From CAZZCN01 sp964652975 (GTDB lineage Bacteria > Bacillota > Clostridia > Saccharofermentanales > UBA5734), in the NCBI GenBank assembly GCA_964652975.1, contig CAZZCN010000005.1, positions 1-64,000 of the forward strand: 64,000 bases of DNA. The letters are read 5' to 3'. Below, in pieces: positions 16,312 to 25,382 of this stretch. The first letter of the stretch is position 1. Every line of letters starts with the position of its first letter. The position numbers and the translations under genes were made by a program. The notes under the pieces are model-generated. The model was not told where the DNA came from. It saw only the letters and a list, made by a program, of their open reading frames with translations, and ran no database searches.

Positions 16312-18552
16312 CTAATTTTCACAATTCTTACACGTAAGACGGAATACCGTCTGCAATTCCAGTTTTCGCGCAATATCCATTACGTCTTCTCTGGTTATGC
16401 TGCCAAGGTAATGCATTGAATCGTTGACAGACAAGTCTAATCCTCTGATATTGCTGTTTGCATAGTAACGTATTATCGAGTGAAGGTTATCCGGTATGCA
16501 TCGATATGAATATGCACAGGATATTACAGCACTGTCAAACATTTCTTTTGTGAATTCACCGTTTGCAACTTTCACAACCTGTTCCTTCATTGCACTTTCG
16601 GCGATTTCAATATTTTCGTGTGCAACTCCTGCCGACAGGACAACGCCGCCCAGATACCTTAGAGACATTGAGAATACACTGTACGCAAGCCCCATTTCCT
16701 CTCTGACCTTCTGGAAAAGAAGCGAATTCACATCAGCTCCCAGCATTGTATTGAACACGTTGAATGCGATTGTCTTATGAGAAAAATATGCAATGGAGTT
16801 TTTGTATGCAATGCATATCTTGGACTGTTCAACATCCATTTGCTCCGTCAGTTCTGCAAAGTCGTTCTGCGGATTGAAATACTCCGGGGTCTTGCCTGGA
16901 ATCATTTTAACAGAAGGAATGTTTTTATCAAATGTACCACTAATTAATGAGCAGAGCTCTTCTATGGTATTGCTGGTATAATTGCCGGCAAGGTATATCG
17001 AAATATCCGATTTTTGTATCAGTTCTTTGTAGGCGTCTCTTAGCATTTCCGGTGTGACTGCTTCGATTATCTTGGATTCTCCGTAGCTTCTGATGCTTTG
17101 TACACAGCCTGGTGCGTAAAGCTCAATGCAGCGGTCCATAGCGTATTTCTGCTTGTCATTGTCCCTTGCCGCTATTTCTGAAATAATGCTTTGCTTTTCG
17201 GATTCTATGATCTCTCTGTCAAAAAGAAAATCGCTGTCGACATCCGGGTCATTGAACATATCAAACAAAACCCTGACTGAATTCATAAATGGTGTCTTAT
17301 CATCTCCAAAAGTGCGAAGTGCATCAATCGTAAACATTATGACGTGAAGGTCACCTTGTGTTTCAACATGAAAATCGAGCTGGGTTCCATATTGCGAGTC
17401 TAGATACCTCGAAACCTCAGGCCTTGTAGGAAATCTTTTGCATGTTGCAGTAAGCACCCTGGCTAAAAGTGTATTGGTCGATGCCAGCTCCGCACTTAAA
17501 GGCATTCGCATAATAACTTCCAGTACGCTTGTAGAAAATCTTACGGACTTTATTCCGTACAAATTCACATTGCCATTTCGTGCGATCAAAAAACATTCCT
17601 CGGCCTCTGCATGATACAGCCTCGCCTTGTCAACATCAGCATTGATCTGGTTGCTTAGCGCTTCAATACTGTTGAACTTTTTCTCTTCACGGAGATATTC
17701 GAGAAAAAACACTTCGATGCTTTTACCATATAGATAGATATCTGTATCCAAAATAAGCGTCTCAGCTATAGGATCGGTCAAAACGCCTGAAACACTTGGC
17801 CTGATTCCAATATTTGTAATGGACTCGTAAACCTTGTTATCGATAAGTGTTTTAGTGAAGTATACACCGTTTTGCGGGAAGCAAAGCTCAGCGTCAAGTC
17901 CTGTGTTAGCTGTGGGAAAGCCCAGTGTCCTTCCAAGCTTTTGTCCGCTTTTCACTTCGCCTTTTATACTGTATTTCCTACCAAGCATGGCATTGACTTC
18001 AGTGATTTTTGCTTCTTTTATCTTATCTCTGATAGCTGAGCTTGAAATGCTTTGTCCGTTGTACAAAACAGGTTCTACGACTATCACCTCAACGTTGTTC
18101 CTATAAGCCCAGTCCTTAAGCATATCGATATCACCGGCCCTGTTTTTGCCGAATTTGAAGTTGAATCCTACTACTATCAGAGCAGCATTCAATTTGCCTG
18201 ACAGATGGTCATCCAGAAATTCTTCAGGTGACATTTCAGAAAACTGTACTGAAAATTCGCAAAGAATTATCTCGTCTATCCCGGAATCTTTTAACTTGTC
18301 TATTCTATCGGATTCCGTCGTAATTAGTCCTTTGGATATTCTTTTACTGTTATTTAGAGTCTGGGCCGGATGCGTTGTAAATGTGTAGACGCATGAGGTT
18401 ATTCCGAGCTGTGAGCTTCGTGAGGCCAGCGTCTGTATCAATTCCTTGTGACCCAGGTGAAAACCGTCAAAAACTCCGAGTCCTACTCCGCGTCTTATCT
18501 TGTAATCAGGTGTTCCATTTATTTGTCCGTTCTTATCTAAAGTCTTTAACAT
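16312..18552 (-). CDS. ribF: Fusion: riboflavin kinase/FAD synthetase (RibF) + inactive M16 peptidase-like (YmfF)
   Basis: One uninterrupted frame of 746 residues. Residues 1 to about 312 are a complete RibF: GVFDGFHLGHKELI (nucleotidyl-transfer motif) and, near 205, GRTLGFPTANT of riboflavin kinase; it makes FMN and FAD. From about 328 (NGNVNLYGIKS) to the end is an M16 domain of the YmfF type with no HxxEH motif, hence non-catalytic. The next gene encodes the active M16 partner. Start: ATG 18552 (MLKTLDK) has AAAGGA upstream and overlaps truB by 20 bases; the frame extends 42 codons upstream into repeats of truB. Normally ribF (about 310 residues) and the M16 gene (about 420) are separate; I see no start signal at the junction that would argue for two proteins. 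Confidence 0.85.
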   Translation of the reverse strand: MLKTLDKNGQINGTPDYKIRRGVGLGVFDGFHLGHKELIQTLASRSSQLGITSCVYTFTTHPAQTLNNSKRISKGLITTESDRIDKLKDSGIDEIILCEFSVQFSEMSPEEFLDDHLSGKLNAALIVVGFNFKFGKNRAGDIDMLKDWAYRNNVEVIVVEPVLYNGQSISSSAIRDKIKEAKITEVNAMLGRKYSIKGEVKSGQKLGRTLGFPTANTGLDAELCFPQNGVYFTKTLIDNKVYESITNIGIRPSVSGVLTDPIAETLILDTDIYLYGKSIEVFFLEYLREEKKFNSIEALSNQINADVDKARLYHAEAEECFLIARNGNVNLYGIKSVRFSTSVLEVIMRMPLSAELASTNTLLARVLTATCKRFPTRPEVSRYLDSQYGTQLDFHVETQGDLHVIMFTIDALRTFGDDKTPFMNSVRVLFDMFNDPDVDSDFLFDREIIESEKQSIISEIAARDNDKQKYAMDRCIELYAPGCVQSIRSYGESKIIEAVTPEMLRDAYKELIQKSDISIYLAGNYTSNTIEELCSLISGTFDKNIPSVKMIPGKTPEYFNPQNDFAELTEQMDVEQSKICIAYKNSIAYFSHKTIAFNVFNTMLGADVNSLLFQKVREEMGLAYSVFSMSLRYLGGVVLSAGVAHENIEIAESAMKEQVVKVANGEFTKEMFDSAVISCAYSYRCIPDNLHSIIRYYANSNIRGLDLSVNDSMHYLGSITREDVMDIARKLELQTVFRLTCKNCEN

Positions 18553-19624
18553 CTGCAAAGATCCTTTCGGTTTTAAAATATTGGTCGCCTTTTTTGACAC
18601 TTCGTGCCAATGGGACACTTCGTGCCAATGGGACGTTTCGTTTGGCATGTTCATTGGCATGTTCATCGACAACTTCATTTTCAGTCTCTAATGCTTCTGT
18701 CATAGTATGGACTATTCCTATAAAATTTCCTGATTCGTCAGTTACAAAAAGCACTTCTTCGTCTTCGTAATTATTGTCTGTCAATTGCTCAGATACATAA
18801 ACCTTTTGTCCTTGAATGAGCCGCAAAGCTGTTTTCTTCTCCAAAACCACTTTTTTCAGATGCGAAAGTGCAAAACTTACAGGCTGGAAAGCCTTATGAC
18901 TCTCAAAAAGAGATTTCTCGTTTTCTTTGACTTTCCCGAGTACCTCGGCAAGTTCTTCCAATGTAATTGAATCCTCTATCTTGAATGGCCCGCACTGCGT
19001 TCTTACAAGCGAATCCGCATATGCTCCAAATGTCAGATTGTCACCCAGATCCGAACAGACGGTTCTGATATATGTCCCCTTGGAGCATGCAATATCCACT
19101 GTCGCTCTTAGCTGTCCATCCGCACTCGCACTTATAAGTTCTGCACTGTAAATTTTAATATGCCTTGGCTTGCGCTCTACTTCTATCCCGGCTCTGGCAT
19201 ACTTATATAGCTGTTTTCCGTCAATTTTGATTGCAGAATACATCGGGGGCAGCTGCAATTCTAATCTGGCTAGTTCGCTAAGTCCGTCCCTGATCAATTG
19301 GTAGTTGTTATCACGGATTAAATCGAGTGTATTTGCTGATGGAGGGTTGGTAAAAACCACCTCACCCGTCCTGTCCTGCGTATCGGTCTTAGCCCCAAAA
19401 ACCATTTCGACCCTGTACTTTTTATCATAATTATCCATATATCGAACCGCCGAGGTCGAGCGGCCAATACAGACCGGAAGCACACCGCTGGCAAATGGGT
19501 CCAGTGTCCCACAGTGACCAATCCGCTTGATTTTGAACAATCTGCGAAGTTTTGATACGACATCAAAAGAAGTAATACCTACAGGCTTGTTAATGTTTAC
19601 AATTCCCTCAAAGTCACTTATCAC
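18533..19624 (-). CDS. truB: tRNA pseudouridine-55 synthase
   Basis: Makes pseudouridine 55 in the T loop of most tRNAs. The catalytic aspartate is in CGTLDPFASGVL (near 40), and the start GIVNINKPVGITSFDVV is typical. Start is GTG 19624, sharing one base with the nrnA stop (TAGTG), with GGAAGG upstream. The usual end lies near residue 300; beyond it is a repeat-rich tail with HANEHAK and VPLARSVPLARSV units encoded by 12- and 18-base tandem repeats. That tail region overlaps the ribF ribosome-binding site, so truB and ribF are likely coupled. Confidence 0.93.
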   Translation of the reverse strand: MISDFEGIVNINKPVGITSFDVVSKLRRLFKIKRIGHCGTLDPFASGVLPVCIGRSTSAVRYMDNYDKKYRVEMVFGAKTDTQDRTGEVVFTNPPSANTLDLIRDNNYQLIRDGLSELARLELQLPPMYSAIKIDGKQLYKYARAGIEVERKPRHIKIYSAELISASADGQLRATVDIACSKGTYIRTVCSDLGDNLTFGAYADSLVRTQCGPFKIEDSITLEELAEVLGKVKENEKSLFESHKAFQPVSFALSHLKKVVLEKKTALRLIQGQKVYVSEQLTDNNYEDEEVLFVTDESGNFIGIVHTMTEALETENEVVDEHANEHAKRNVPLARSVPLARSVKKGDQYFKTERIFADVKDFR

Positions 19625-20673
19625 TAAACTCTGCCTTCCGCTTTTTTGACCATGGCGACACTTTTAGCTGCTACCAGGTCATAAGCCTGCGACAGAGTCA
19701 TTTCTCGAAGGGTAAAACCGGATGCCCTCATGTGGCCACCACCACCTAGTGAAACGGCAAAAAGCGAAGCGTCAAATTCATCTGAGCTTCTAATGTTCCC
19801 TCGTATCTCGCCATTATCCTTTTCCCTAAGAACAAATGCTACAACCACGCCTTCGATATTTCTAAGTTCAGCACATATTCCGTCTACATCATTATCATTG
19901 GCACCACATTCCAGAATCATCTGCTTTGTCACAAGACAGATTGCGATTTTGTTATCCATAAGGAAATATGTAGTCTCAAAAGCTTTGCTTTCTAAGAGAA
20001 TCTTCGCAATAGTTGTCCTCTCAAAAAGGTTATAGGATATGCTGCGGGTATCTATCTTGAATTCTGTAAAGAGCTTTGATGCAATATTGAAGGCTTTTGC
20101 ATTCGTGTTTGAATAAAAGAAACCACCGGTATCTGAATAAATTGTAGTCATAATGGCGGTCGCGATTTCCTGTGAAAATATATCTGCTGAATATGTGTCC
20201 TCAAGGACTTTTATAAAATCATAAACCAGTTCACCTGATGCACATGCCTTTGAGTCTATGCAACAAAAATCCTCAGTGCAAAAAACAGTGGCATGATGGT
20301 CGATTATAGCTCTGGCGGGGCAAAAATGGAAAATTTTCTCACATGCACCTATCCTGGTAGACGAGGCGCAGTCTATCAGTATTCCCATATCAATTTTCCC
20401 TTTGGGATAAACTTCATTAAGCACCAGATTCATGTCGGTATTTTCGGGGAAAACTATAATCTCATCTATGCCGGGCAAAAACTCAAATCTCTTAGGTATC
20501 GGATTGTCAGTGAAAACATGGGCATTCACACCAATTGCCTTCAATGCAAATTTAAGAGCAAGAGTTGACCCGAGACCATCTCCGTCAACTCCTGAATGCG
20601 GGAAAATTGCTACATTTCCTTTAGCGGGAATAGCAGATATTATAGATTTAAGTTCTTCAGTCCTTTTGGTCAT
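19624..20673 (-). CDS. nrnA: DHH/DHHA1 phosphoesterase, NrnA-type oligoribonuclease/pAp phosphatase
   Basis: Degrades nanoRNA and 3'-phosphoadenosine phosphate in Firmicutes. Motifs in order: SGVDGDGLGS (metal-binding motif I), LIDCASS, IDHHATVF (DHH), TTIYSDTGGF and the DHHA1 glycine loop GGGGHMRASGF near the C-terminus. Start at ATG 20673 (MTKRTEELKS) with AAGGAG upstream, overlapping rbfA by 17 bases; upstream in-frame ATGs lack a site. 349 residues, slightly longer than the 320 typical. Conserved position between rbfA and truB. Confidence 0.9.
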   Translation of the reverse strand: MTKRTEELKSIISAIPAKGNVAIFPHSGVDGDGLGSTLALKFALKAIGVNAHVFTDNPIPKRFEFLPGIDEIIVFPENTDMNLVLNEVYPKGKIDMGILIDCASSTRIGACEKIFHFCPARAIIDHHATVFCTEDFCCIDSKACASGELVYDFIKVLEDTYSADIFSQEIATAIMTTIYSDTGGFFYSNTNAKAFNIASKLFTEFKIDTRSISYNLFERTTIAKILLESKAFETTYFLMDNKIAICLVTKQMILECGANDNDVDGICAELRNIEGVVVAFVLREKDNGEIRGNIRSSDEFDASLFAVSLGGGGHMRASGFTLREMTLSQAYDLVAAKSVAMVKKAEGRV

Positions 20674-21031
20674 CCGTGTTTTTCTCCTTGTCATGCTTGA
20701 TAGTATCATCTATAAGTTTTGACATTCTGATTCCTTTTTCGATGGAATCGTCATGGAGAAAATGTAATTCCGGGGCGATACGAAGATCAAGTCTTTTAAC
20801 AACTTCTCTTCTAATAAAAGAGTTTGCGCTTTTAAGTGCTGCAAAACAGTCGTCCTTTTCTTTCTGGGTGCCATATACACTTACATAGACATTGGCATGT
20901 GATAAATCCCTTGTTACTTTCACGTCGGTTATCGAGACCAATAGAGGCAGCCTGGGATCTCTTATCTCGTCACGAAGTATAGTTGACAGTATTTTTTGCA
21001 TTTCTTCGCTGACACGTTCTGATCTTTGCAT
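20657..21031 (-). CDS. rbfA: 30S ribosome-binding factor A
   Basis: Small KH-fold protein for late 30S maturation and cold adaptation. 124 residues beginning RSERVSEEMQKILS with IRDPRL and the SITDVKVTRDLSHANVYVSV core, all diagnostic. AGGAG lies ten bases before ATG 21031. Follows infB in the standard order. Confidence 0.95.
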   Translation of the reverse strand: MQRSERVSEEMQKILSTILRDEIRDPRLPLLVSITDVKVTRDLSHANVYVSVYGTQKEKDDCFAALKSANSFIRREVVKRLDLRIAPELHFLHDDSIEKGIRMSKLIDDTIKHDKEKNTDDQKD

Positions 21032-21075
21032 TTATAATTTTCTCCTCTTAATAAATATGTTCAATGATTTGTTCT

Positions 21076-24000
21076 CTAGACAATCTCCTGCATTTCGTAG
21101 GTTTCTATGATATCGCCTTCCTTGATGTCATTGAACTTGTCAAGAGAAATTCCGCACTCATATCCGCTGGCAACTTCCTTGGCATCGTCCTTGAATCTCT
21201 TAAGGGATGCAAGCTTGCCTTCGTGTATGATAACTCCGTCTCTCAGCAGCCTTGCGTCACCTGAACGGATGACCTTGCCGTCCGTTACATATGCGCCGCC
21301 GATAGTGCCTACGTTACTTACTTTAAACACTTGGCGTATCTCAACATGTCCCAGTACAACTTCCTTGTATTTCTTCGAAAGCATGCCTTTCATGGCAGCC
21401 TGTATCTCTTCTATAGCCTGGTAGATTATCCTGTACATTCTCATGTCAACCCCTTGGTTGGCAGCCATTTCAGTAATATTGGCTGATGGTCTGACATTAA
21501 ATCCGATAATTATAGCATTAGACACCTCTGCAAGTCTCACGTCGGTCTCAGTAACTGTTCCGACTGCTCCATGAATAACCCGGACACGCACCTCTGCATT
21601 TTCGGTATTGAGTTTCTCGAAAGACTGTCTTACTGCCTCAACACTTCCCTGTACATCCGCCTTTACGATAAGGTTCAAATCCTTGACCTCTCCAGCTTTC
21701 ATCTGAGTGTATAATGTCTCAAGAGACATCTTCGAGTTTGCTCTCAGCTGCAGGTCTCTTTGCTTTATTCTTCTCTTCTCGGCAAGGGATTTGGCTACCT
21801 TTTCGTCATGAACCGCATAGAAAATCTCACCTGCTTCAGGCACCTCCGGCAATCCAAGTATCTCTACAGGAATTGATGGTCCGGCCTTGCGTACGGATGC
21901 ATTCTTATCATCGGTCATTGCTCTGACACGTCCAATTACCGATCCCGCTACCACTGTGTCTCCGATTTTGAGTGTACCCCTCTGAACAAGAACCGTAGCA
22001 ACCGGACCTTTGTTCTTATCGAGTTTGGCTTCTATGACTGTACCTTTCGCCTGCTTCTTCGGATTCGATTTGAGTTCCATTATATCAGCTGTCAACAGCA
22101 CCATCTCAAGAAGCTCGTCGATACCTTCGCTGGTTAATGCGGATACAGGAACCATTATGTTCGTGCCGCCCCATTCTTCAGGTATGATCCCGTTATCTGA
22201 CAATTCGTGCTTGACCTTGTCAATATTGGCTCCTGGCTTGTCTATCTTGTTAATGGCGACAATAACTGAAACGCCGGCTGCCTTTGCGTGATTAATGGCT
22301 TCAATTGTCTGAGGCATTACACCGTCATCGGCCGCAACAACAAGAATAGCAATATCTGTGACCTGAGCGCCCCTTGCTCTCATTGTAGTAAACGCCTCGT
22401 GACCCGGTGTATCAAGGAATGTAATATTCCTGTCCTTCAGTTTGACAGTATATGCACCGATATGCTGCGTTATGCCTCCGGCTTCACCGGAAACGACAGA
22501 TGCCGATCTTATCTTGTCAAGCAATGATGTCTTACCGTGGTCGACATGACCCATGACAACTACTACGGGCGGTCTAGTTACCATGTCGGAATCATTGTCG
22601 TCCGTATCATCGAAAAGGATGTCTTCCTCGGTGACAACAATTGCCTTCTGCGCTACTATTTTAAACTCTTCTGCAATTATGGATGCTGTGTCAAAATCCA
22701 GTTCCTGGTTGACAGTTGCCATAATTCCAAATTTTATCAGCTTCTTAATAACTTCTGCAGTAGTCTTCTTAAGGGCTTCTGAGAGTTCTTTGACTGTCAG
22801 GCTGTCAGGCAGTGTTACATTGGTAAGAACTGCTCTTACCATAGGAGCCGACTGCTGATTGCGTCTGTTGTTCCTCTGCGAAGGTCTGAATTTGGATTTG
22901 TTTTTAACTGTAGGAACAAATATCGCATCAAGTAATGACTCGTTTTGTAATACCTGCGAAACGCCTTCATTTGCAAGTGCAGCTGTCTGGCCTCTGAGCA
23001 TATTGTGCTTGTCCTTGCCTACGGCGACAGGCTTGACATTTTCTTTACGCGTGTCTTTCCTGTCATTGTTTATCTTCTCTTTATCATAGGCAACACGCTG
23101 TGCGAAATTAATTCTCGGCTGCTCGGGTATTTTCTCTTTTACATCCTCTTCGCCGCGCTTGTTATCAAAACCGCCTCTCTGAGACGATCCCTGATATCCA
23201 CCAACCGGTCTCGGTCCTTGGTTATATCCGCCACCGCCAGGTCTCGGGCCTTGTCCAGGTCCGCCTGCCGGTCTGTATCCCTGTCCTTGACCAGGACCAC
23301 CGGCACCTCCGGGTCTTGGTGTGTATGGCCTGTCAGATCCTCCGGGTCTTGGTCCTTGATTATATCCACCGGCAGGTCTGTCTCCACCTTGATATCCTGT
23401 ACCTGCCGGTCTATATCCCTGTCCTTGTCCCGGGCCGCCCGGTCCCTGTGGACGAACAAAGCCACCACTTTGGCGTTCATTATAAGGCCTTGGATTATTG
23501 CCTTGGTATCCGGTGCCTGCAGGCCTTGTGCCATAATTGCCGCCCTGGCTTCCACCCTGATTATTAGGGCTTGTATAATTATTGGAACCGCCTTGTCCAC
23601 CCTGAGGCCTGACAAATCCGCCTTGATTAGCTTGATTGCCTTGATATCCCTGAGGTCTGACAAATCCGCCCTGGCCTCCTGGTCCACCTTGAGATCCCTG
23701 AGGTCTTGCATTTCCACCCTGGCTGCCTGCAGGTCTTGGTGTTGCAGGTGTAATCGGAGCCGATGGCTCTACTGCAGTCTCTGCTGCCTTATCCGGTGCC
23801 TTATCTGATACCTTGTCTGCTGTCGCGGTCTCTGCACCTTGACTTACTGCTGCTGTCTCTGATGAGTCCTTAGGAGTTTTATCAGCAGATACATCTGCTG
23901 ATTTTACTTCTGGCTTCTCTTTTTCTTTCGTATCCGGTGCTTCCTTGGCTTTATGATGAGCCTCTTTAGGATGGTCGGCTTGTGTTTCTTCTTTGAGTTG

Positions 24001-24504
24001 TGGTTTTGCTTTTTCGGTGCCTTCACCTGCATCGCTGTCAGCATGTGCCTTAGTCTTCACTTCTTTTTCTTTTTCTTTTGCATGAGCACTGTCATCTGCG
24101 GAAGAAGGGGCTTTGTCAGTCACTTTGGCCGCATGATCCTTAGCTGCTGAAATTTCTTCACCTTTGGAAGTATCCGTTGTCTTTTGCACAGGTGCTGCCG
24201 GTGTCACGGCAGCCTCGGCTTCCGGAGCCTGGGCTTGTGGTATTGCTGTCGGTTCTTGTTCAACAACAGGCTTGGCTTTTTTGATAACAACAACAGAGCC
24301 GGTTATTTTCTTACCGGAAACACCCTGCATGGTTATGGTAGATCCCTTGAATTCGTTGTCGACTCCCTCGTGCAAGGCGTGTCCCGGAACGTTTTCAGGA
24401 TTAGCTTTATGTTCCTGAATATTGTCAGGCTTTTCGTTTGTTTTGTTTTTTTCCTTCATTGTTCCATCCTTTGTTCCTGCCTTGGAATCTTCGTTTTTTA
24501 CCAT
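21076..24504 (-). CDS. infB: Translation initiation factor IF-2
   Basis: GTPase that brings initiator tRNA to the 30S subunit. The G domain starts near residue 650: GHVDHGKTSLLD (G1), DTPGHEAF (G3), NKIDKPG (G4), followed by domains II-IV. At 1142 residues it is far longer than the 700-900 usual. The excess is N-terminal: an Ala/Lys/Glu-rich part (about 30-240) and a Gly/Pro/Arg/Gln-rich part (about 250-450) built of degenerate GGxNQGPRPGG-type repeats. Such regions are likely disordered. The IF2N module (LTVKELSEALKKTTAEVIKKL) follows near 575. Start ATG 24504 with GGAGG upstream. Confidence 0.96.
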   Translation of the reverse strand: MVKNEDSKAGTKDGTMKEKNKTNEKPDNIQEHKANPENVPGHALHEGVDNEFKGSTITMQGVSGKKITGSVVVIKKAKPVVEQEPTAIPQAQAPEAEAAVTPAAPVQKTTDTSKGEEISAAKDHAAKVTDKAPSSADDSAHAKEKEKEVKTKAHADSDAGEGTEKAKPQLKEETQADHPKEAHHKAKEAPDTKEKEKPEVKSADVSADKTPKDSSETAAVSQGAETATADKVSDKAPDKAAETAVEPSAPITPATPRPAGSQGGNARPQGSQGGPGGQGGFVRPQGYQGNQANQGGFVRPQGGQGGSNNYTSPNNQGGSQGGNYGTRPAGTGYQGNNPRPYNERQSGGFVRPQGPGGPGQGQGYRPAGTGYQGGDRPAGGYNQGPRPGGSDRPYTPRPGGAGGPGQGQGYRPAGGPGQGPRPGGGGYNQGPRPVGGYQGSSQRGGFDNKRGEEDVKEKIPEQPRINFAQRVAYDKEKINNDRKDTRKENVKPVAVGKDKHNMLRGQTAALANEGVSQVLQNESLLDAIFVPTVKNKSKFRPSQRNNRRNQQSAPMVRAVLTNVTLPDSLTVKELSEALKKTTAEVIKKLIKFGIMATVNQELDFDTASIIAEEFKIVAQKAIVVTEEDILFDDTDDNDSDMVTRPPVVVVMGHVDHGKTSLLDKIRSASVVSGEAGGITQHIGAYTVKLKDRNITFLDTPGHEAFTTMRARGAQVTDIAILVVAADDGVMPQTIEAINHAKAAGVSVIVAINKIDKPGANIDKVKHELSDNGIIPEEWGGTNIMVPVSALTSEGIDELLEMVLLTADIMELKSNPKKQAKGTVIEAKLDKNKGPVATVLVQRGTLKIGDTVVAGSVIGRVRAMTDDKNASVRKAGPSIPVEILGLPEVPEAGEIFYAVHDEKVAKSLAEKRRIKQRDLQLRANSKMSLETLYTQMKAGEVKDLNLIVKADVQGSVEAVRQSFEKLNTENAEVRVRVIHGAVGTVTETDVRLAEVSNAIIIGFNVRPSANITEMAANQGVDMRMYRIIYQAIEEIQAAMKGMLSKKYKEVVLGHVEIRQVFKVSNVGTIGGAYVTDGKVIRSGDARLLRDGVIIHEGKLASLKRFKDDAKEVASGYECGISLDKFNDIKEGDIIETYEMQEIV

Positions 24505-24567
24505 ATTTTATATTATCCTCCAACCCTATTGTATCAATCTTGCAAAATCCAAAATTTATTTCTTATA

Positions 24568-24615
24568 TCGGTTAATTCTTATGTCGGTTAATTCTTATGT
24601 CGGTTAATTCTTATG
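24568..24615. repeat. 16-bp tandem repeat, three perfect copies
   Basis: Three identical copies of TCGGTTAATTCTTATG in the gap between ylxQ and infB, within the expected infB leader. The unit is not a multiple of three and no gene covers it. Confidence 0.95.
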
Positions 24616-24671
24616 TAAGTTATTACTTTTATTAGCTTTTAGTGTGTCAACTGTTCCCTTTGATATATCAT

Positions 24672-24995
24672 TTAATCGGAGCTTTCTACTTCTGTAAGTT
24701 CCAATATTCTCTTTGCAAATCCATCATCGGTAATTGCTACCATCGCTCTGTTGTTCTTGCCGGTGAAGTTCCCCAGTTCATCCCTTGTAGAAAATTCCTT
24801 GCACACGGTGTCATAATGACTGCATAAATTTATTATGGGGTCCTTTGTCTTCTGTGATGCATCAGTTGCTATTAATATAAGTCTTACTTTATCCCTTTTA
24901 ATAGCAGTCATGCAGGCATCATTTCCGGTTATTGTCTTCCCGGCTTTCGTAGCGAGTCCTATCATTGACAGGACGGCCTTTTCGCTTCTGTTCAT
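24672..24995 (-). CDS. ylxQ: YlxQ-like L7Ae-family RNA-binding protein
   Basis: 107 residues of the L7Ae/L30e fold (LSMIGLATKAGKTITGNDACM at 9-29), which binds kink-turn RNA. It lies between ylxR and infB as in other Firmicutes and overlaps ylxR by four bases (ATGA). Exact role not established. Confidence 0.9.
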   Translation of the reverse strand: MNRSEKAVLSMIGLATKAGKTITGNDACMTAIKRDKVRLILIATDASQKTKDPIINLCSHYDTVCKEFSTRDELGNFTGKNNRAMVAITDDGFAKRILELTEVESSD

Positions 24996-25261
24996 CTATC
25001 ATCACCGGTTACACTGCTGATTAACATGTTCCACACCTCTTCTGTTACGGGCAGTTTAAGCGCTCTCTCCAGCCCTTTGCTCTTCTTCGCTTTGGCTAGG
25101 CATTCAGTGATTTGACACACATATGCTCCTCTGCCGTTTGCCTTGCCTGTTCTATCTAAAATAATCAACCCGTCACTGCCTGCAACTACTCTGAAAAGTT
25201 CTTTCTTGGGTTTCATGGTATGGCATGCAACGCACATTCTGCTAGGTGTTTTCTTTGGCAT
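24992..25261 (-). CDS. rnpM: YlxR/RnpM family RNA-binding protein
   Basis: 89 residues beginning MPKKTPSRMCVACHTMKPKKEL, with the family GRGAYVC segment (near 48). Homologues have been reported to bind RNase P RNA and modulate its activity (RnpM). I use ATG 25261, preceded by GGGGAG; the open frame upstream runs into a dispersed intergenic repeat. Part of the nusA-infB operon. Confidence 0.9.
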   Translation of the reverse strand: MPKKTPSRMCVACHTMKPKKELFRVVAGSDGLIILDRTGKANGRGAYVCQITECLAKAKKSKGLERALKLPVTEEVWNMLISSVTGDDR

Positions 25262-25284
25262 AATGATAGTTCTCCCCAAATACA

Positions 25285-25326
25285 GCGTTTTGAATATGCT
25301 GCACATCAAATATGCCATCAAAACGC
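25285..25326 (-). repeat. Dispersed intergenic repeat, copy A
   Basis: Minus-strand GCGTTTTGATGGCATAT...TTCAAAACGC: 9-base inverted ends (25285-25293 and 25318-25326). The left part matches copies at 34836-34889 and 41245-41324. It lies in the nusA-rnpM gap. Confidence 0.75.
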
Positions 25327-25331
25327 ATTTG

Positions 25332-25378
25332 GCAAACTGAAATGTGTTATATAATTTTTATAACACATTTCAGTTTGC
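25332..25378. repeat. Perfect 20-bp inverted repeat, 7-base loop
   Basis: Arms 25332-25351 and 25359-25378, starting GCAAACTGAAATGTG, loop TAATTTT. It begins six bases from dispersed-repeat copy A and ends four bases from the nusA stop. The RNA would form a very stable hairpin inside the nusA-rnpM intercistronic region; it lacks the GC-rich stem of a usual terminator, so processing or partial attenuation is as likely. Confidence 0.9.
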
Positions 25379-25382
25379 TTTA

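Noticed and set aside
16146..16373. 75-codon minus-strand frame overlapping the end of ribF-M16
   Set aside because: It overlaps ribF out of frame, is partly encoded by a tandem repeat and lacks a recognisable start signal.
23005..23808. Plus-strand open frames of up to 267 codons opposite infB
   Set aside because: They are read through the antisense of the Gly/Pro-rich repeats of infB, have no ribosome binding site and give low-complexity Arg/Ser/Leu products.
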